A stretch of 64,000 nt of DNA. Origin: Streptomyces sp. NBC_00704 (GTDB lineage Bacteria > Actinomycetota > Actinomycetes > Streptomycetales > Streptomycetaceae). This document shows, piece after piece, positions 56,038 to 64,000 of this stretch. Below the pieces are notes generated by a model that did not search any database, was not told the origin of the DNA, and worked only from the letters and a program-made list of their open reading frames with translations. Where the stretch lies: NCBI RefSeq assembly GCF_036226605.1, contig NZ_CP109000.1, forward strand, positions 5,018,501 to 5,082,500, written 5' to 3'. Within the stretch, counting starts at the first letter, position 1. Each line of letters opens with the position of its first letter. The position numbers and the translations under genes are program-made.

Positions 56038-56862
56038 GTGAGCGGTGTCGTGGGCGTCGGGGACGAGGAGCGGTTCGGGGAGTTCGTGGCGGTGCGCCGG
56101 CACGGGGACGGCGGGCATGTCGCGGAGCTGGCACTGGACCGGCCGAAGGCCATGAACGCGGTCTCCACCGACATGGCCCGGTCGATCGCCGGGGCCTGCG
56201 CGGCGCTGGGCGGGGACCGGGACGTCCGGGTGGTCGTGCTGACCTCGACGCACGAGCGGGCGTTCTGCGTGGGCGCGGACCTCAAGGAGCGCAACTCCTT
56301 CAGCGACGCGGACCTCGTGCGCCAGCGGCCGTACACGCGCGGGGCCTACACCGGCGTCCTGGAGCTGCCGGTCCCCACGGTCGCGGCGGTGCACGGCTTC
56401 GCGCTGGGCGGCGGCTTCGAGCTGGCGCTCGCCTGCGACCTGATCGTGGCCGACGGCACCGCCGTGGTGGGGCTGCCCGAGGTGTCGGTGGGCGTGATCC
56501 CGGGCGGCGGCGGGACGCAGCTGCTGCCGCGCCGGGTGGGGGCGGCGCGGGCGGCCGAGCTGGTCTTCACCGCCCGCCGGGTGGCGGCGGCCGAGGCCCG
56601 TGAGCTGGGCCTGGTGGACGTCCTCGTGGAGGACGGGCGGGACCGGGAGGAGGCGCTCGCGCTGGCCGCGCGGATCGGAGCCAACTCGCCGGTGGGCCTG
56701 CGGGCGGCGAAGCGGGCGCTGCGGCTCGGGCAGGGGCTGGACCTGCGCGCCGGGCTGGAGGTCGAGGACGCGGCGTGGCGGTCGGTGGCGTTCTCGGGGG
56801 ACCGGGCGGAGGGCGTGGCCGCGTTCAACGAGAAGCGGAAGCCGCAGTGGCCGGGCGAGTGA
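56038..56862 (+). CDS. enoyl-CoA hydratase/isomerase
   Basis: 274 residues from GTG 56038, with CGGAGG 5 bases upstream. Crotonase fold: LALDRPKAMNAVSTDMARSI, oxyanion-hole segments ERAFCVGADLKER and HGFALGGGFELALACDLIVA. LPEVSVGVIPGGGGTQLLPR has the first catalytic-type Glu, but the second position, normally Glu (GGxGxTQ preceded by an E-containing loop), looks occupied by Gly-rich sequence. The exact reaction (hydration or isomerisation) is therefore open. Conserved as a lone gene next to cya in streptomycetes, as far as I recall. Fatty-acid or branched-acid degradation is likely. Confidence 0.9.
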   Translation: MSGVVGVGDEERFGEFVAVRRHGDGGHVAELALDRPKAMNAVSTDMARSIAGACAALGGDRDVRVVVLTSTHERAFCVGADLKERNSFSDADLVRQRPYTRGAYTGVLELPVPTVAAVHGFALGGGFELALACDLIVADGTAVVGLPEVSVGVIPGGGGTQLLPRRVGAARAAELVFTARRVAAAEARELGLVDVLVEDGRDREEALALAARIGANSPVGLRAAKRALRLGQGLDLRAGLEVEDAAWRSVAFSGDRAEGVAAFNEKRKPQWPGE

Positions 56863-56940
56863 GCCGGCGGGGACGGTCCGCGTCACTCTAAGTGCCCCCT
56901 CCGTGTCTCTTTTTCACCCAAATATCCCTAGCCTGGGGTG

Positions 56941-58113
56941 ATGGGCGAGGGCAGGGGTGAGGCGATGGGCGAGGACACGCGCCTCGTGGCCGTGGTGGCG
57001 CTCGCGCAGGGCATGGCGGCCGCGCGCACCCCCCGCGAATCGTGGCGGGCGGCGGCGCTCGGCGCGTGCCGCGCGCTGTCCGGGGGCTTCGCCGCCCTGT
57101 CGGTGTGGGAGCGCGACCTCGGGCGGCTGCGCGTGCTGGTGAACGTGGGCGCCCGGGCGGCTGGCGAGGACGAGTTCCCCGAGGCCGAGGCCTACCCGGT
57201 GCACCGGTTCCCCGAGATCACCGAGTTCCTGCACGAGCGCTGGGCGTCCGGCGGCGAGCCCAACGCCTGGGTGGAGACGGCCGAGGGACCGGCCGCCGGG
57301 CGTCCGGGCTACTGCCACCAGAGGGTCGCCGCCCTGCGCCGCCGGGGCCGCGGCTCCTGCGTGGTCGCGCCGATCGTGCTGCACGGACGGGCCTGGGGCG
57401 AGCTGTACGTGGCCCGCCCGGTCGGCGCAGTCGTCTTCGGCCGCGCGGACGCCGACTTCGCCACCGTGCTGGCCGCCGTCGTGGCCGCCGGGCTCGCGCA
57501 GACCGAGCGGCTGGAGGAGGCCCGCCGGCTCGCCTTCACCGACGCCCTGACCGGTCTGGCCAACCGCAGGGCCGTCGACGTGCGGCTGGAGGAGGCGGTC
57601 GAGCGCCACCGCGCGGAGGGGGTCGTGGTCAGCCTCGTCGTGTGCGATCTCAACGGGCTGAAGCGGGTCAACGACACCCTGGGGCACGCCGTCGGCGACC
57701 GGCTGCTGGAGCGGTTCGGGTCGGTGCTCTCGCTGTGCGGGGCGATGCTGCCGGGCGGGCTGGCCGCCCGGCTCGGCGGGGACGAGTTCTGCCTGCTGGC
57801 CGTGGGCCCGCCCGCCGACGACGTCGTCAAGGTCGCCGGCGAGCTGTGCCGGCGGGCCGGTGAGCTGGAGCTGGGCGAGGGGGTGGCCTGCGGGGTCGCC
57901 TCCACCGAGGACCCGATCGGGCCGGTGGGCTCGGCGCGGCGGCTGTTCCGGCTGGCCGACGCCGCGCAGTACCGGGCGAAGGCCGTGCGGGCCGCCCGGC
58001 CGGTGGTCGCCGGGCGGGAGGGTCCGGACGATCCCGTGGTGCGGCTGGCCGACGAGCCGCCGCCGGAACGGGAGCGCGGCGCGGAGCGGCGCAGGTTCCG
58101 GGGGCGGCCCTGA
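56941..58113 (+). CDS. GAF-GGDEF diguanylate cyclase
   Basis: 390 residues from ATG 56941. TAGCCT (56929-56934) ends 6 bases before it, so it is probably leaderless; GTG 56938 is adjacent. GAF-like sensor at about 15-185, then the GGDEF domain (about 195-345) with TDALTGLANRR, CDLNGLKRVNDTLGHAVGD and the intact active site RLGGDEF (277-283). No RxxD inhibitory site precedes it. Makes cyclic di-GMP, which in streptomycetes holds the master regulator BldD in its repressing form. I believe the S. coelicolor equivalent is among its named Cdg proteins but cannot fix the letter. No transmembrane helix. Confidence 0.92.
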   Translation: MGEGRGEAMGEDTRLVAVVALAQGMAAARTPRESWRAAALGACRALSGGFAALSVWERDLGRLRVLVNVGARAAGEDEFPEAEAYPVHRFPEITEFLHERWASGGEPNAWVETAEGPAAGRPGYCHQRVAALRRRGRGSCVVAPIVLHGRAWGELYVARPVGAVVFGRADADFATVLAAVVAAGLAQTERLEEARRLAFTDALTGLANRRAVDVRLEEAVERHRAEGVVVSLVVCDLNGLKRVNDTLGHAVGDRLLERFGSVLSLCGAMLPGGLAARLGGDEFCLLAVGPPADDVVKVAGELCRRAGELELGEGVACGVASTEDPIGPVGSARRLFRLADAAQYRAKAVRAARPVVAGREGPDDPVVRLADEPPPERERGAERRRFRGRP

Positions 58114-58191
58114 CGGTGTGACGCAGTCGGTAAGGGGCGAACCCGGTCTCCACTGGTGACATCTTCGTCTTCAATCACTACGCTCCTGAAT

Positions 58192-59736
58192 ATGGATATG
58201 CACACTGTGGTGGTGGGGACGCACGGGGTCACCGCGTCCGACGTGCTCGCCGTGGCGCGCGGCGGCGCCCGCGTCGAGCTCTCCGACGAGGCGGTGGCGG
58301 CCCTCGCCGCGGCCCGCGAGATCGTGGACGCGCTGGCGGCCAAGCCCGAGCCCGTCTACGGCGTCTCCACCGGGTTCGGCGCCCTCGCCACCCGGCACAT
58401 CAGCCCCGAACTGCGCGCCCAGCTCCAGCGCAACATCGTCCGCTCGCACGCGGCCGGCATGGGCCCGCGGGTGGAGCGCGAGGTCGTCCGGGCGCTGATG
58501 TTCCTGCGGCTGAAGACCGTCTGCTCCGGGCACACCGGCGTGCGGCCCGAGGTCGCGCGGACGATGGCCGACATCCTGAACGCCGGCATCACCCCGGTCG
58601 TCCACGAGTACGGCTCCCTCGGCTGCTCCGGCGACCTGGCCCCCCTCTCCCACTGCGCCCTCACGCTCATGGGCGAGGGCGACGCGGAGGGCCCCGACGG
58701 CGTCGTCCGGCCCGCCGGCGACCTGCTCGCCGAGCACGGCATCGCCCCCGTCGAACTGCGCGAGAAGGAGGGCCTGGCCCTCCTCAACGGCACCGACGGC
58801 ATGCTCGGCATGCTGGTCATGGCCCTCGCCGACCTCGACATGCTCTACAAGTCCGCCGACGTCACGGCCGCCCTGTCGCTGGAGGCCCTGCTCGGCACCG
58901 ACAAGGTCCTCGCCCCCGAGCTGCACGCCATCCGCCCGCACCCGGGCCAGGGCGCCTCGGCCGCCAACATGCTGGCCGTGCTGGCGGGTTCGGAACTCAC
59001 CGGCCACCACCAGGACGACGCCCCGCGCGTCCAGGACGCCTACTCGGTGCGCTGCGCCCCGCAGGTCGCCGGCGCCGGCCGCGACACCATGGCCCACGCC
59101 CGTCTCGTCGCCGAGCGGGAGCTGGCCTCGGCCGTGGACAACCCGGTGGTGCTGCCCGACGGCCGGGTGGAGTCCAACGGCAACTTCCACGGGGCGCCGG
59201 TCGCCTATGTGCTCGACTTCCTCGCCATCGCCGTCGCCGACCTCGCCTCCATCGCCGAGCGGCGCACCGACCGGCTGCTGGACAAGAACCGCAGCCACGG
59301 CCTGCCGCCGTTCCTCGCGGACGACGCCGGCGTCGACTCCGGGCTCATGATCGCCCAGTACACGCAGGCCGCGCTGGTCAGCGAGCTGAAGCGGCTGGCC
59401 GTCCCGGCGTCCGCCGACTCGATCCCGTCCTCCGCGATGCAGGAGGACCACGTGTCCATGGGCTGGTCCGCGGCCCGCAAGCTGCGCAGCGCCGTCGACA
59501 ACCTCACCCGCGTGCTCGCCGTCGAGCTGTACGCGGCCACGCGCGGCGTCGAGCTGCGCGAGGGGCTGAACCCGGCGCCGGCCACGCGCGCGGTCATCGA
59601 CGCCGTGCGCGCGGCGGGCGTCCAGGGCCCCGGCCCGGACCGGTTCCTCGCGCCTGATCTCGCGGCGGCGGACGCGTTCGTGCGCGGCGGAGGCGTCGTC
59701 GCCGCCGTGGAGACGGTCACCGGCCCGCTGAGGTAG
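58192..59736 (+). CDS. hutH: histidine ammonia-lyase
   Basis: 514 residues from ATG 58192. TACGCT (58179-58184) lies 7 bases before it, so it is probably leaderless; ATG 58198 is two codons on. Deaminates histidine to urocanate, the first step of histidine use. The MIO cofactor arises from an internal tripeptide, here Cys145-Ser146-Gly147 (GSLGCSGDLAPLSH) instead of the usual Ala-Ser-Gly. YGVSTGFGALA, GTDGMLGML and DNPVVLPDGRVESNGNFHG are family motifs. Length is normal. No other hut gene lies in the window, as is usual in streptomycetes where the genes are scattered. Confidence 0.96.
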   Translation: MDMHTVVVGTHGVTASDVLAVARGGARVELSDEAVAALAAAREIVDALAAKPEPVYGVSTGFGALATRHISPELRAQLQRNIVRSHAAGMGPRVEREVVRALMFLRLKTVCSGHTGVRPEVARTMADILNAGITPVVHEYGSLGCSGDLAPLSHCALTLMGEGDAEGPDGVVRPAGDLLAEHGIAPVELREKEGLALLNGTDGMLGMLVMALADLDMLYKSADVTAALSLEALLGTDKVLAPELHAIRPHPGQGASAANMLAVLAGSELTGHHQDDAPRVQDAYSVRCAPQVAGAGRDTMAHARLVAERELASAVDNPVVLPDGRVESNGNFHGAPVAYVLDFLAIAVADLASIAERRTDRLLDKNRSHGLPPFLADDAGVDSGLMIAQYTQAALVSELKRLAVPASADSIPSSAMQEDHVSMGWSAARKLRSAVDNLTRVLAVELYAATRGVELREGLNPAPATRAVIDAVRAAGVQGPGPDRFLAPDLAAADAFVRGGGVVAAVETVTGPLR

Positions 59737-59751
59737 CGCCGCCACGGCACG

Positions 59752-59790
59752 GGCCCCGCCCTCGCACCGGAACGGCGCGCGGACGGGGCC
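59752..59790. terminator. possible terminator after hutH
   Basis: GGCCCCG (59752-59758) can pair with CGGGGCC (59784-59790) with further C/G pairing inside. Short stem with a long loop, hence low confidence. Confidence 0.4.
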
Positions 59791-59806
59791 TGGAGAGCCG
59801 CGGAAG

Positions 59807-60613
59807 TTACTTGATCTTCGCGAGCTGCGCGGTGACGACGGCGGCCGGCACGGTGGCCGACTTGCCGGTGGACGTCAGCGAGGCGAAGTCGACCGTGTAG
59901 AACGAGGCCACGGTGTTGCCCTTGCGCACCACCTGGGTGTGGAAGGTGGCCGAGCCCTCGCCGTCGACGGCGGAGTCGACGCTGAACGCCACGGACTCGT
60001 CACCGGCTCCCGGGGCCTTGTCCGGGGCCACCTTGGTGATCTTCTGCTTCTCGCCCTGGGCGGTGACCTCGAAGCCGCCGGAGCAGGCCGCGATGCCGTC
60101 GGAGACCGCCTTGAACGCCTTCTGCGCGCCGTCGCCCTCGTACGACGACAGCCCCACGAAGGTCAGGTTGACCTTGAAGGCGTTCTCCAGGTCCGACTCG
60201 CTGATGTCGCCGGGGGCCTTGGTGGCGGCGGCCGACGCGTTGTCCTCGGTCAGCGAGTTGCTCGCGCCGGACTCCGTGTCGCCCGGCGCGAGACCGGACA
60301 TGGCGTAGGCGAGCGGAGCGCACGCCTCCTTGTCGGTCTTCACGGCGCTCTTGGAGGCCGGCAGGGTGTCGTCGCCCGAGCCGACCTTGTAGCCCTTGAC
60401 CTCGCCCTGGGCGAGCAGCAGCTTCTCCAGCTCCGCCTTGGGCAGCGACTTGGCGTCGGACGCGGCCCCGGAGGCCGAGGCGGTGGCGGAGGCCGTGCTC
60501 TTGGCGTCGGCGGAGCCCTCGTCCCCCTCGTCGGAACAGGCGGTCAGGACGGAGAGCGACAGTGCGCTTATGGCGGCGATGGCGCACAGCCGTGCCCCCG
60601 ATGATCTCTTCAT
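59807..60613 (-). CDS. secreted lipoprotein
   Basis: 268 residues from ATG 60613. Signal peptide with lipobox SVLTACS (Cys26), then a Ser/Ala/Asp linker and a domain of about 210 residues with two cysteines likely to form a disulfide (KEACAPLAY and GIAACSGGF). Regular AFKVNLTFVGLSSYEGDGAQ, TFHTQVVRKGNTVASFYTVD and a C-terminal helix suggest a sensor-type alpha/beta fold seen in actinobacterial lipoproteins. Function unknown. A single gene, convergent with hutH. Confidence 0.85.
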   Translation of the reverse strand: MKRSSGARLCAIAAISALSLSVLTACSDEGDEGSADAKSTASATASASGAASDAKSLPKAELEKLLLAQGEVKGYKVGSGDDTLPASKSAVKTDKEACAPLAYAMSGLAPGDTESGASNSLTEDNASAAATKAPGDISESDLENAFKVNLTFVGLSSYEGDGAQKAFKAVSDGIAACSGGFEVTAQGEKQKITKVAPDKAPGAGDESVAFSVDSAVDGEGSATFHTQVVRKGNTVASFYTVDFASLTSTGKSATVPAAVVTAQLAKIK

Positions 60614-60655
60614 GAGCGAACTATGAAGAAGTCGTCAAAGATCAGTCAAGTCGAT

Positions 60656-61045
60656 TCAAAAACCCAGGCGTTCCCGGCGAATCGAGTAAAAGACGAAGCC
60701 CGCGCCCAGGGCGAGCAGCGTGGTCCCGCCCACGACATAGGGGGTCGTGTCGGAGCTTCCGGTGTCGGCGAGCCGGGCGCCGTCGTCGGTCGCGGTGTCC
60801 GCCGCGGCGTCGTCCGCGGTCCGCACGGCCGTGAGGGCCGACGCGTGGCCGGCGCTCGCGCGGGTCGTGTGCAGCGCGCCGGCCGTGGTCGTCGACGCGG
60901 CCCGTGCCTGGGTCGTGACCTGCGTCGTCGTCTCCGTTCTGACCGGGACGTCCTGGGACGCGTTGGCGGACGGGACGAACCACAGGGCGCCCAGCAGGGT
61001 CCCCGCGGCGGTGGCGGTCAGCAACGGACGGCGAGCGGATGACAC
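60656..61045 (-). CDS. LAxTG sortase-anchored wall protein
   Basis: 129 residues from GTG 61045, with AAGGGG upstream. Signal peptide to about residue 29 (VPSANAS), a Thr/Ala-rich mature region of about 60 residues, then the sorting signal LADTG (93-97), a hydrophobic stretch (YVVGGTTLLALGAGFVFY) and a positive end (RRERLGF). LAxTG is the motif read by the class E sortases of streptomycetes, which also anchor long chaplins. The mature part has no chaplin domain. Role on the wall unknown. Confidence 0.88.
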   Translation of the reverse strand: MSSARRPLLTATAAGTLLGALWFVPSANASQDVPVRTETTTQVTTQARAASTTTAGALHTTRASAGHASALTAVRTADDAAADTATDDGARLADTGSSDTTPYVVGGTTLLALGAGFVFYSIRRERLGF

Positions 61046-61154
61046 GGAATATCGATCCCCTTGTGACGCTGGCGAATTGGCCGTGTGGCCCGATGCTAAT
61101 GAAAGGCGCGGGTCGCGGGAAAGCCGCGGGAGCCCCTAGCCGTACGCTCCGGCC

Positions 61155-61523
61155 ATGAGCACTGAAGAGTCATCACGTTTTGTACGTATTCGAGTGGATA
61201 TTCTGCTGGAGGTTCACGACGAGGACGCCGTGACGGCGGCGGCGCTGCGACGGCTGGCCGAGGACGACGGGGTCCCGGACGCCGAACGCGCCCACGCCGA
61301 GGGCGCTGTGAGGCAGGACACCGCCGAGGCGCTGGCCTACCTCGTCGACCCGTTCGACCTGGTCGGCGAGGTCGACGGAGTGGAGCTCCAGCAGGCCTCC
61401 TGGTCCAGCGAGCGGGTCGCGTACGACCCCGATTCGCCGGAGTGGGACCTCGACGGGGATGATGTCGACGAGGATGGGGACCCGGACGACGAGTCCGACG
61501 GCGAAGAGGGCGGCACCGGCTGA
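61155..61523 (+). CDS. small acidic protein of unknown function
   Basis: 122 residues from ATG 61155. TACGCT (61143-61148) ends 6 bases before it, so it is probably leaderless. The first 75 residues look folded (FVRIRVDILLEVHDEDAVTA; AHAEGAVRQDTAEALAYLVD; FDLVGEVDGVELQQASWSSE). The end is a run of Asp and Glu (DLDGDDVDEDGDPDDESDGE). No known domain, signal peptide or helix. AT content at the 5' end is higher than around it (CATCACGTTTTGTACGTATT). Similar acidic proteins are conserved in streptomycetes as far as I recall. Confidence 0.78.
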   Translation: MSTEESSRFVRIRVDILLEVHDEDAVTAAALRRLAEDDGVPDAERAHAEGAVRQDTAEALAYLVDPFDLVGEVDGVELQQASWSSERVAYDPDSPEWDLDGDDVDEDGDPDDESDGEEGGTG

Positions 61524-61743
61524 GCGTTGCGGGGGAAACCCGTGGCCCCGGACGGCAACCGCCGCCCGGGGTTCCGTCGTCTCAGGGGGCGCACGAGCCG
61601 TATCCCGCACCATGCGTGCCGCGAACGTGGCATGCCCCACACCTTCGCGGTGAGTGGAACGGGACGAACCGGCCGTAGCGTTGAAGGTCTTGAAACGGGG
61701 ACTCTCGGGGTTCAGGCAAGTGGCGACGATGGAGAAGCGTGTG

Positions 61744-62991
61744 ATGACGGACAGTAGGCGACGTCGAGGTCTGACGGTCGCGTCCGCCCTGCTCGGCGGT
61801 GTTCTGGTGCTCTCTGCGTGTTCCGGCGGCGACAGCGGCGGCTCGGACGGCGGGGGCGGCAACTCGCAGGCCAAGGCCGACGAGGCGGCGGCGCAGAAGT
61901 CCTCCGAGGCCCAGATCAAGATCACACCGGCGGACGGCACGGACAACGCCTCCATCAACAACTCGGCGGCCGTCACGGTGAGCAAGGGGACGCTCTCCTC
62001 CGTGACGATGACCACCGCCGACGGCAAGGCGGTCGAGGGCGCGCTCTCCGCCGACAAGACCAGCTGGAAGCCGAACCAGCAACTGGAGCGCTCCACCACC
62101 TACAAGGTGGCCGCCGAGGCGAAGGACTCCGGCGGTCTGGTGGCCCACGAGAACGCCTCCTTCACCACGGTCTCGCCGAACAACAGCTTCATAGGCAACT
62201 TCACGCCGGAGGACGGTTCCACCGTCGGCGTGGGCATGCCCGTGTCGATCAACTTCAACAAGGCGATCACGAACAAGGCGGCCGTCCAGAAGGGCGTCAC
62301 CGTCACCTCCACCAGTGGTCAGGAGGTCGTCTGCCACTGGTTCTCCACCCAGCGCATGGACTGCCGTCCGCAGGACTACTGGAAGGAGAACTCCACCGTC
62401 ACGCTGAAGCTCGCGCTCGACGGTGTGGAGGGCGCCAAGGGCGTCTTCGGCGTCCAGCAGAAGACGGTCACCTTCAAGATCGGCCGCAACCAGGTCTCCT
62501 ACGTCGACGCGAAGACCAAGCAGATGAAGGTCACGCACAACGGCGCGGTCGTCAAGACCATCCCGATCTCCGCCGGCTCGCCCGACAACAAGACGTACGA
62601 AGGCCAGATGGTCATGTCGGAGAAGTTCAAGGAGACGCGCATGAACGGCGCGACCGTGGGCTTCACCGACGACGACGGCAAGGGCGAGTACGACATCAAG
62701 GACGTCCCGCACGCCATCCGCCTCACCAACTCCGGCACCTTCGTGCACGGCAACTACTGGGGCGCGAAGTCCATCTTCGGCTCGGTGAACACCAGCCACG
62801 GCTGCGTCGGCCTGTCCGACACCAAGGGCGCCGACGACAAGGGCACGGCCGGCTACTGGTTCTTCACCAACTCGATCGTCGGCGACGTCGTGGTGGTCAA
62901 GAACACCGGCGACAAGACCGTGGCCCCGGACAACGGCCTCAACGGCTGGAACATGGACTGGGCCCAGTGGAAGGCCGGTTCGGCCGTCTGA
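61744..62991 (+). CDS. L,D-transpeptidase lipoprotein
   Basis: 415 residues from ATG 61744, chosen for GGAGAAG 7 bases before it; ATG 61729 is an alternative. Lipobox LSAC (Cys26) anchors it outside. Two Ig-like domains (about 50-260; ITPADGTDNASINNSAAVTV; NFTPEDGSTVGVGMPVSINF) precede the YkuD catalytic domain. That domain has HGNYWGAKSIFGSVNTSHGC with the catalytic Cys in the SHGC motif and the upstream His. Forms 3-3 cross-links in peptidoglycan. Architecture matches mycobacterial LdtMt2-type enzymes, which carry the same Ig-Ig-YkuD order. A clear terminator with T-run follows. Confidence 0.94.
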   Translation: MTDSRRRRGLTVASALLGGVLVLSACSGGDSGGSDGGGGNSQAKADEAAAQKSSEAQIKITPADGTDNASINNSAAVTVSKGTLSSVTMTTADGKAVEGALSADKTSWKPNQQLERSTTYKVAAEAKDSGGLVAHENASFTTVSPNNSFIGNFTPEDGSTVGVGMPVSINFNKAITNKAAVQKGVTVTSTSGQEVVCHWFSTQRMDCRPQDYWKENSTVTLKLALDGVEGAKGVFGVQQKTVTFKIGRNQVSYVDAKTKQMKVTHNGAVVKTIPISAGSPDNKTYEGQMVMSEKFKETRMNGATVGFTDDDGKGEYDIKDVPHAIRLTNSGTFVHGNYWGAKSIFGSVNTSHGCVGLSDTKGADDKGTAGYWFFTNSIVGDVVVVKNTGDKTVAPDNGLNGWNMDWAQWKAGSAV

Positions 62992-63022
62992 CGGACCGTC
63001 GCCACCCCCGCACACAGCTCTC

Positions 63023-63057
63023 CGGCGCCGCCCCCCCAGGGGCGGCGCCGTCGTTTT
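63023..63057 (+). terminator. intrinsic terminator after L,D-transpeptidase
   Basis: CGGCGCCGCCCC (63023-63034) pairs with GGGGCGGCGCCG (63039-63050), loop CCCA, followed by TCGTTTT. One of the few in this window with a T-run. Confidence 0.9.
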
Positions 63058-63165
63058 CCGGGCACGGCCGCTTCCCCCGCGGCGCCCGTCTCGCGTTCCC
63101 GCGTTCTCATCGGCCTCTTATCCCGGCCTTATTCAGTCATCACGCGCCGTACCTAGCGTGCGGCC

Positions 63166-64000
63166 ATGTTCTTCACCTACCTGAGGCGCGAACTGCGCCG
63201 CCGCAGAAGAGCGGCCCTCGTCGTCGCCTCCGGTCTCGCGCTCGGCATCGCCCTGGTCGTCGTGGTCTCCTCCGTCTCGTCCGGCATGGGGAAGGCTCAG
63301 GACACCGTCCTGGAGTCCCTGTACGGCCTCGGCACCGACATGACCGTCACCAAGGCCGCCTCGCCCACCGCGAACGCCTCCGACCGTCCGCGGTTCCGGT
63401 TCGACGCCCAGGACGACGACTCCGGCGCGCGGCAGAGCACCGACCGCGTCATGGTGCAGGGCTTCCAGACCCTGCCGGCGGCGACCGTCGCCCAGGTCGG
63501 CAAGCAGAGCGGGGTCTCCGGCGCGGTCGGCGGGCTCAGCCTGCGGGTCGTCAAGATCGACGGCCAGTTCACCCGCGGTCAGTTCCAGCAGAACGGCGGC
63601 ACCACGGGCGGCGGCCAGGGGTCCCGCGGCGGCGGCCGGGCGAGCGGCGACCCGCAGGGCGAAGTGCAGGGCGGCGGCGCGGACTTCGACGTCGACAGCT
63701 ACTCCGTCTACGGCGCCGACGTCACCGAGCCCCGGCTCGGCCCGCTGACCTCCTCCACGATCACCGCGGGACGCACCTTCAAGTCCACCGAGACCGACGC
63801 CACGGTCGCCGTCGTGGACTCCGCCTACGCCAGGACGAAGTCGCTCAAGGTCGGCTCCACGCTCACCGTCAACGGCGTCAAGCTCTCGGTGATCGGCATC
63901 GCCACGGCCGACAGCGGCGACGCCGCCGCCGACGTCTACATCCCGCTGACCCGGGCCCAGACCCTCGCCGACGCGAAGAACAAGGTCACCACGATCTACG
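63166..64000 (+). CDS. FtsX/MacB-like ABC permease, 3' end outside window
   Basis: Starts at ATG 63166 and runs open to the window edge (278 codons seen). TAGCGT (63154-63159) ends 6 bases before the ATG, so it is probably leaderless. An N-terminal basic stretch (FFTYLRRELRRRRRAALVVA) leads into a transmembrane helix (GLALGIALVVVVSSVSSGM), then an extracellular MacB-type core domain (TLPAATVAQVGKQSGVSGAV; GADVTEPRLGPLTSSTITAG; VVDSAYARTKSLKVGSTLTV). A Gly/Gln-rich insert lies at about 145-170. The remaining helices and the ATPase gene should follow outside the window. Function likely export or envelope stress; the substrate is unknown. Confidence 0.88.
   Translation, partial: MFFTYLRRELRRRRRAALVVASGLALGIALVVVVSSVSSGMGKAQDTVLESLYGLGTDMTVTKAASPTANASDRPRFRFDAQDDDSGARQSTDRVMVQGFQTLPAATVAQVGKQSGVSGAVGGLSLRVVKIDGQFTRGQFQQNGGTTGGGQGSRGGGRASGDPQGEVQGGGADFDVDSYSVYGADVTEPRLGPLTSSTITAGRTFKSTETDATVAVVDSAYARTKSLKVGSTLTVNGVKLSVIGIATADSGDAAADVYIPLTRAQTLADAKNKVTTIY

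Overview
The window is a stretch of the core chromosome of a Streptomyces. Base composition is very GC-rich. Several genera-specific markers are present: the afsQ1/afsQ2/sigQ antibiotic-control locus, the pccB/pccE/accA2 carboxylase genes, a 42-residue MmpB-type membrane peptide, and an LAxTG sortase substrate. I see no rRNA, tRNA, IS element, prophage, CRISPR array or biosynthetic cluster. Gene order and protein sequences resemble what I remember of the SCO4860-SCO4940 region of S. coelicolor; that is recollection, not a search.

Layout. 1-4153: two tandem copies of an ECF sigma gene followed by a single-pass, low-complexity membrane protein (probable anti-sigma partner). 4497-9908: a B12-dependent mutase large subunit, a flavin monooxygenase with a divergent TetR repressor and two perfect operators, and an M20 amidohydrolase. 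10268-18714: nucleoside uptake and catabolism (two BMP lipoproteins, ABC ATPase, two permeases, cytidine deaminase, thymidine phosphorylase). 18844-24051: Uma2 and STAS proteins, an ECF-SnoaL sigma factor, a divergent MFS/LysR pair and an alpha/beta-hydrolase-like protein lacking its Ser nucleophile. 24165-26757: adenosine deaminase and small secreted or membrane proteins. 26984-31160: afsQ1-afsQ2-lipoprotein diverging from sigQ. 31393-36010: uridine kinase-like protein and a deoC-ALDH-ALDH-like operon. 36128-39979: PH-like membrane proteins and a DUF899 protein. 40280-46672: phospho-sugar mutase, purine nucleoside phosphorylase, RelE-like toxin, GGCT-like protein, LpdA-type flavoprotein and DeoR regulator. 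47281-53686: acyl-CoA carboxylase genes, maf, mmpB and biotin ligase. 53856-64000: class III adenylate cyclase, enoyl-CoA hydratase, GAF-GGDEF protein, histidine ammonia-lyase, envelope lipoproteins, L,D-transpeptidase and a cut-off FtsX/MacB-like permease.

The most striking signal is a 12-bp perfect palindrome, CTACGCGCGTAG. I find it four times, plus two near-perfect copies, each just upstream of a nucleoside-catabolism gene or operon spread over 33 kb: both BMP lipoproteins, the ABC-cdd-deoA operon, add, deoC-ALDH and PNP. Together these units form a full route from outside nucleosides to ribose-5-phosphate and to glyceraldehyde-3-phosphate plus acetate, apparently under one regulator that I cannot identify. 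Other points of note: an apparent AUC start codon in the ABC ATPase gene, a large hairpin between cdd and deoA, a split ALDH16-like gene pair, and many genes whose -10 box lies 6-7 bp before the start codon (predicted leaderless mRNAs).
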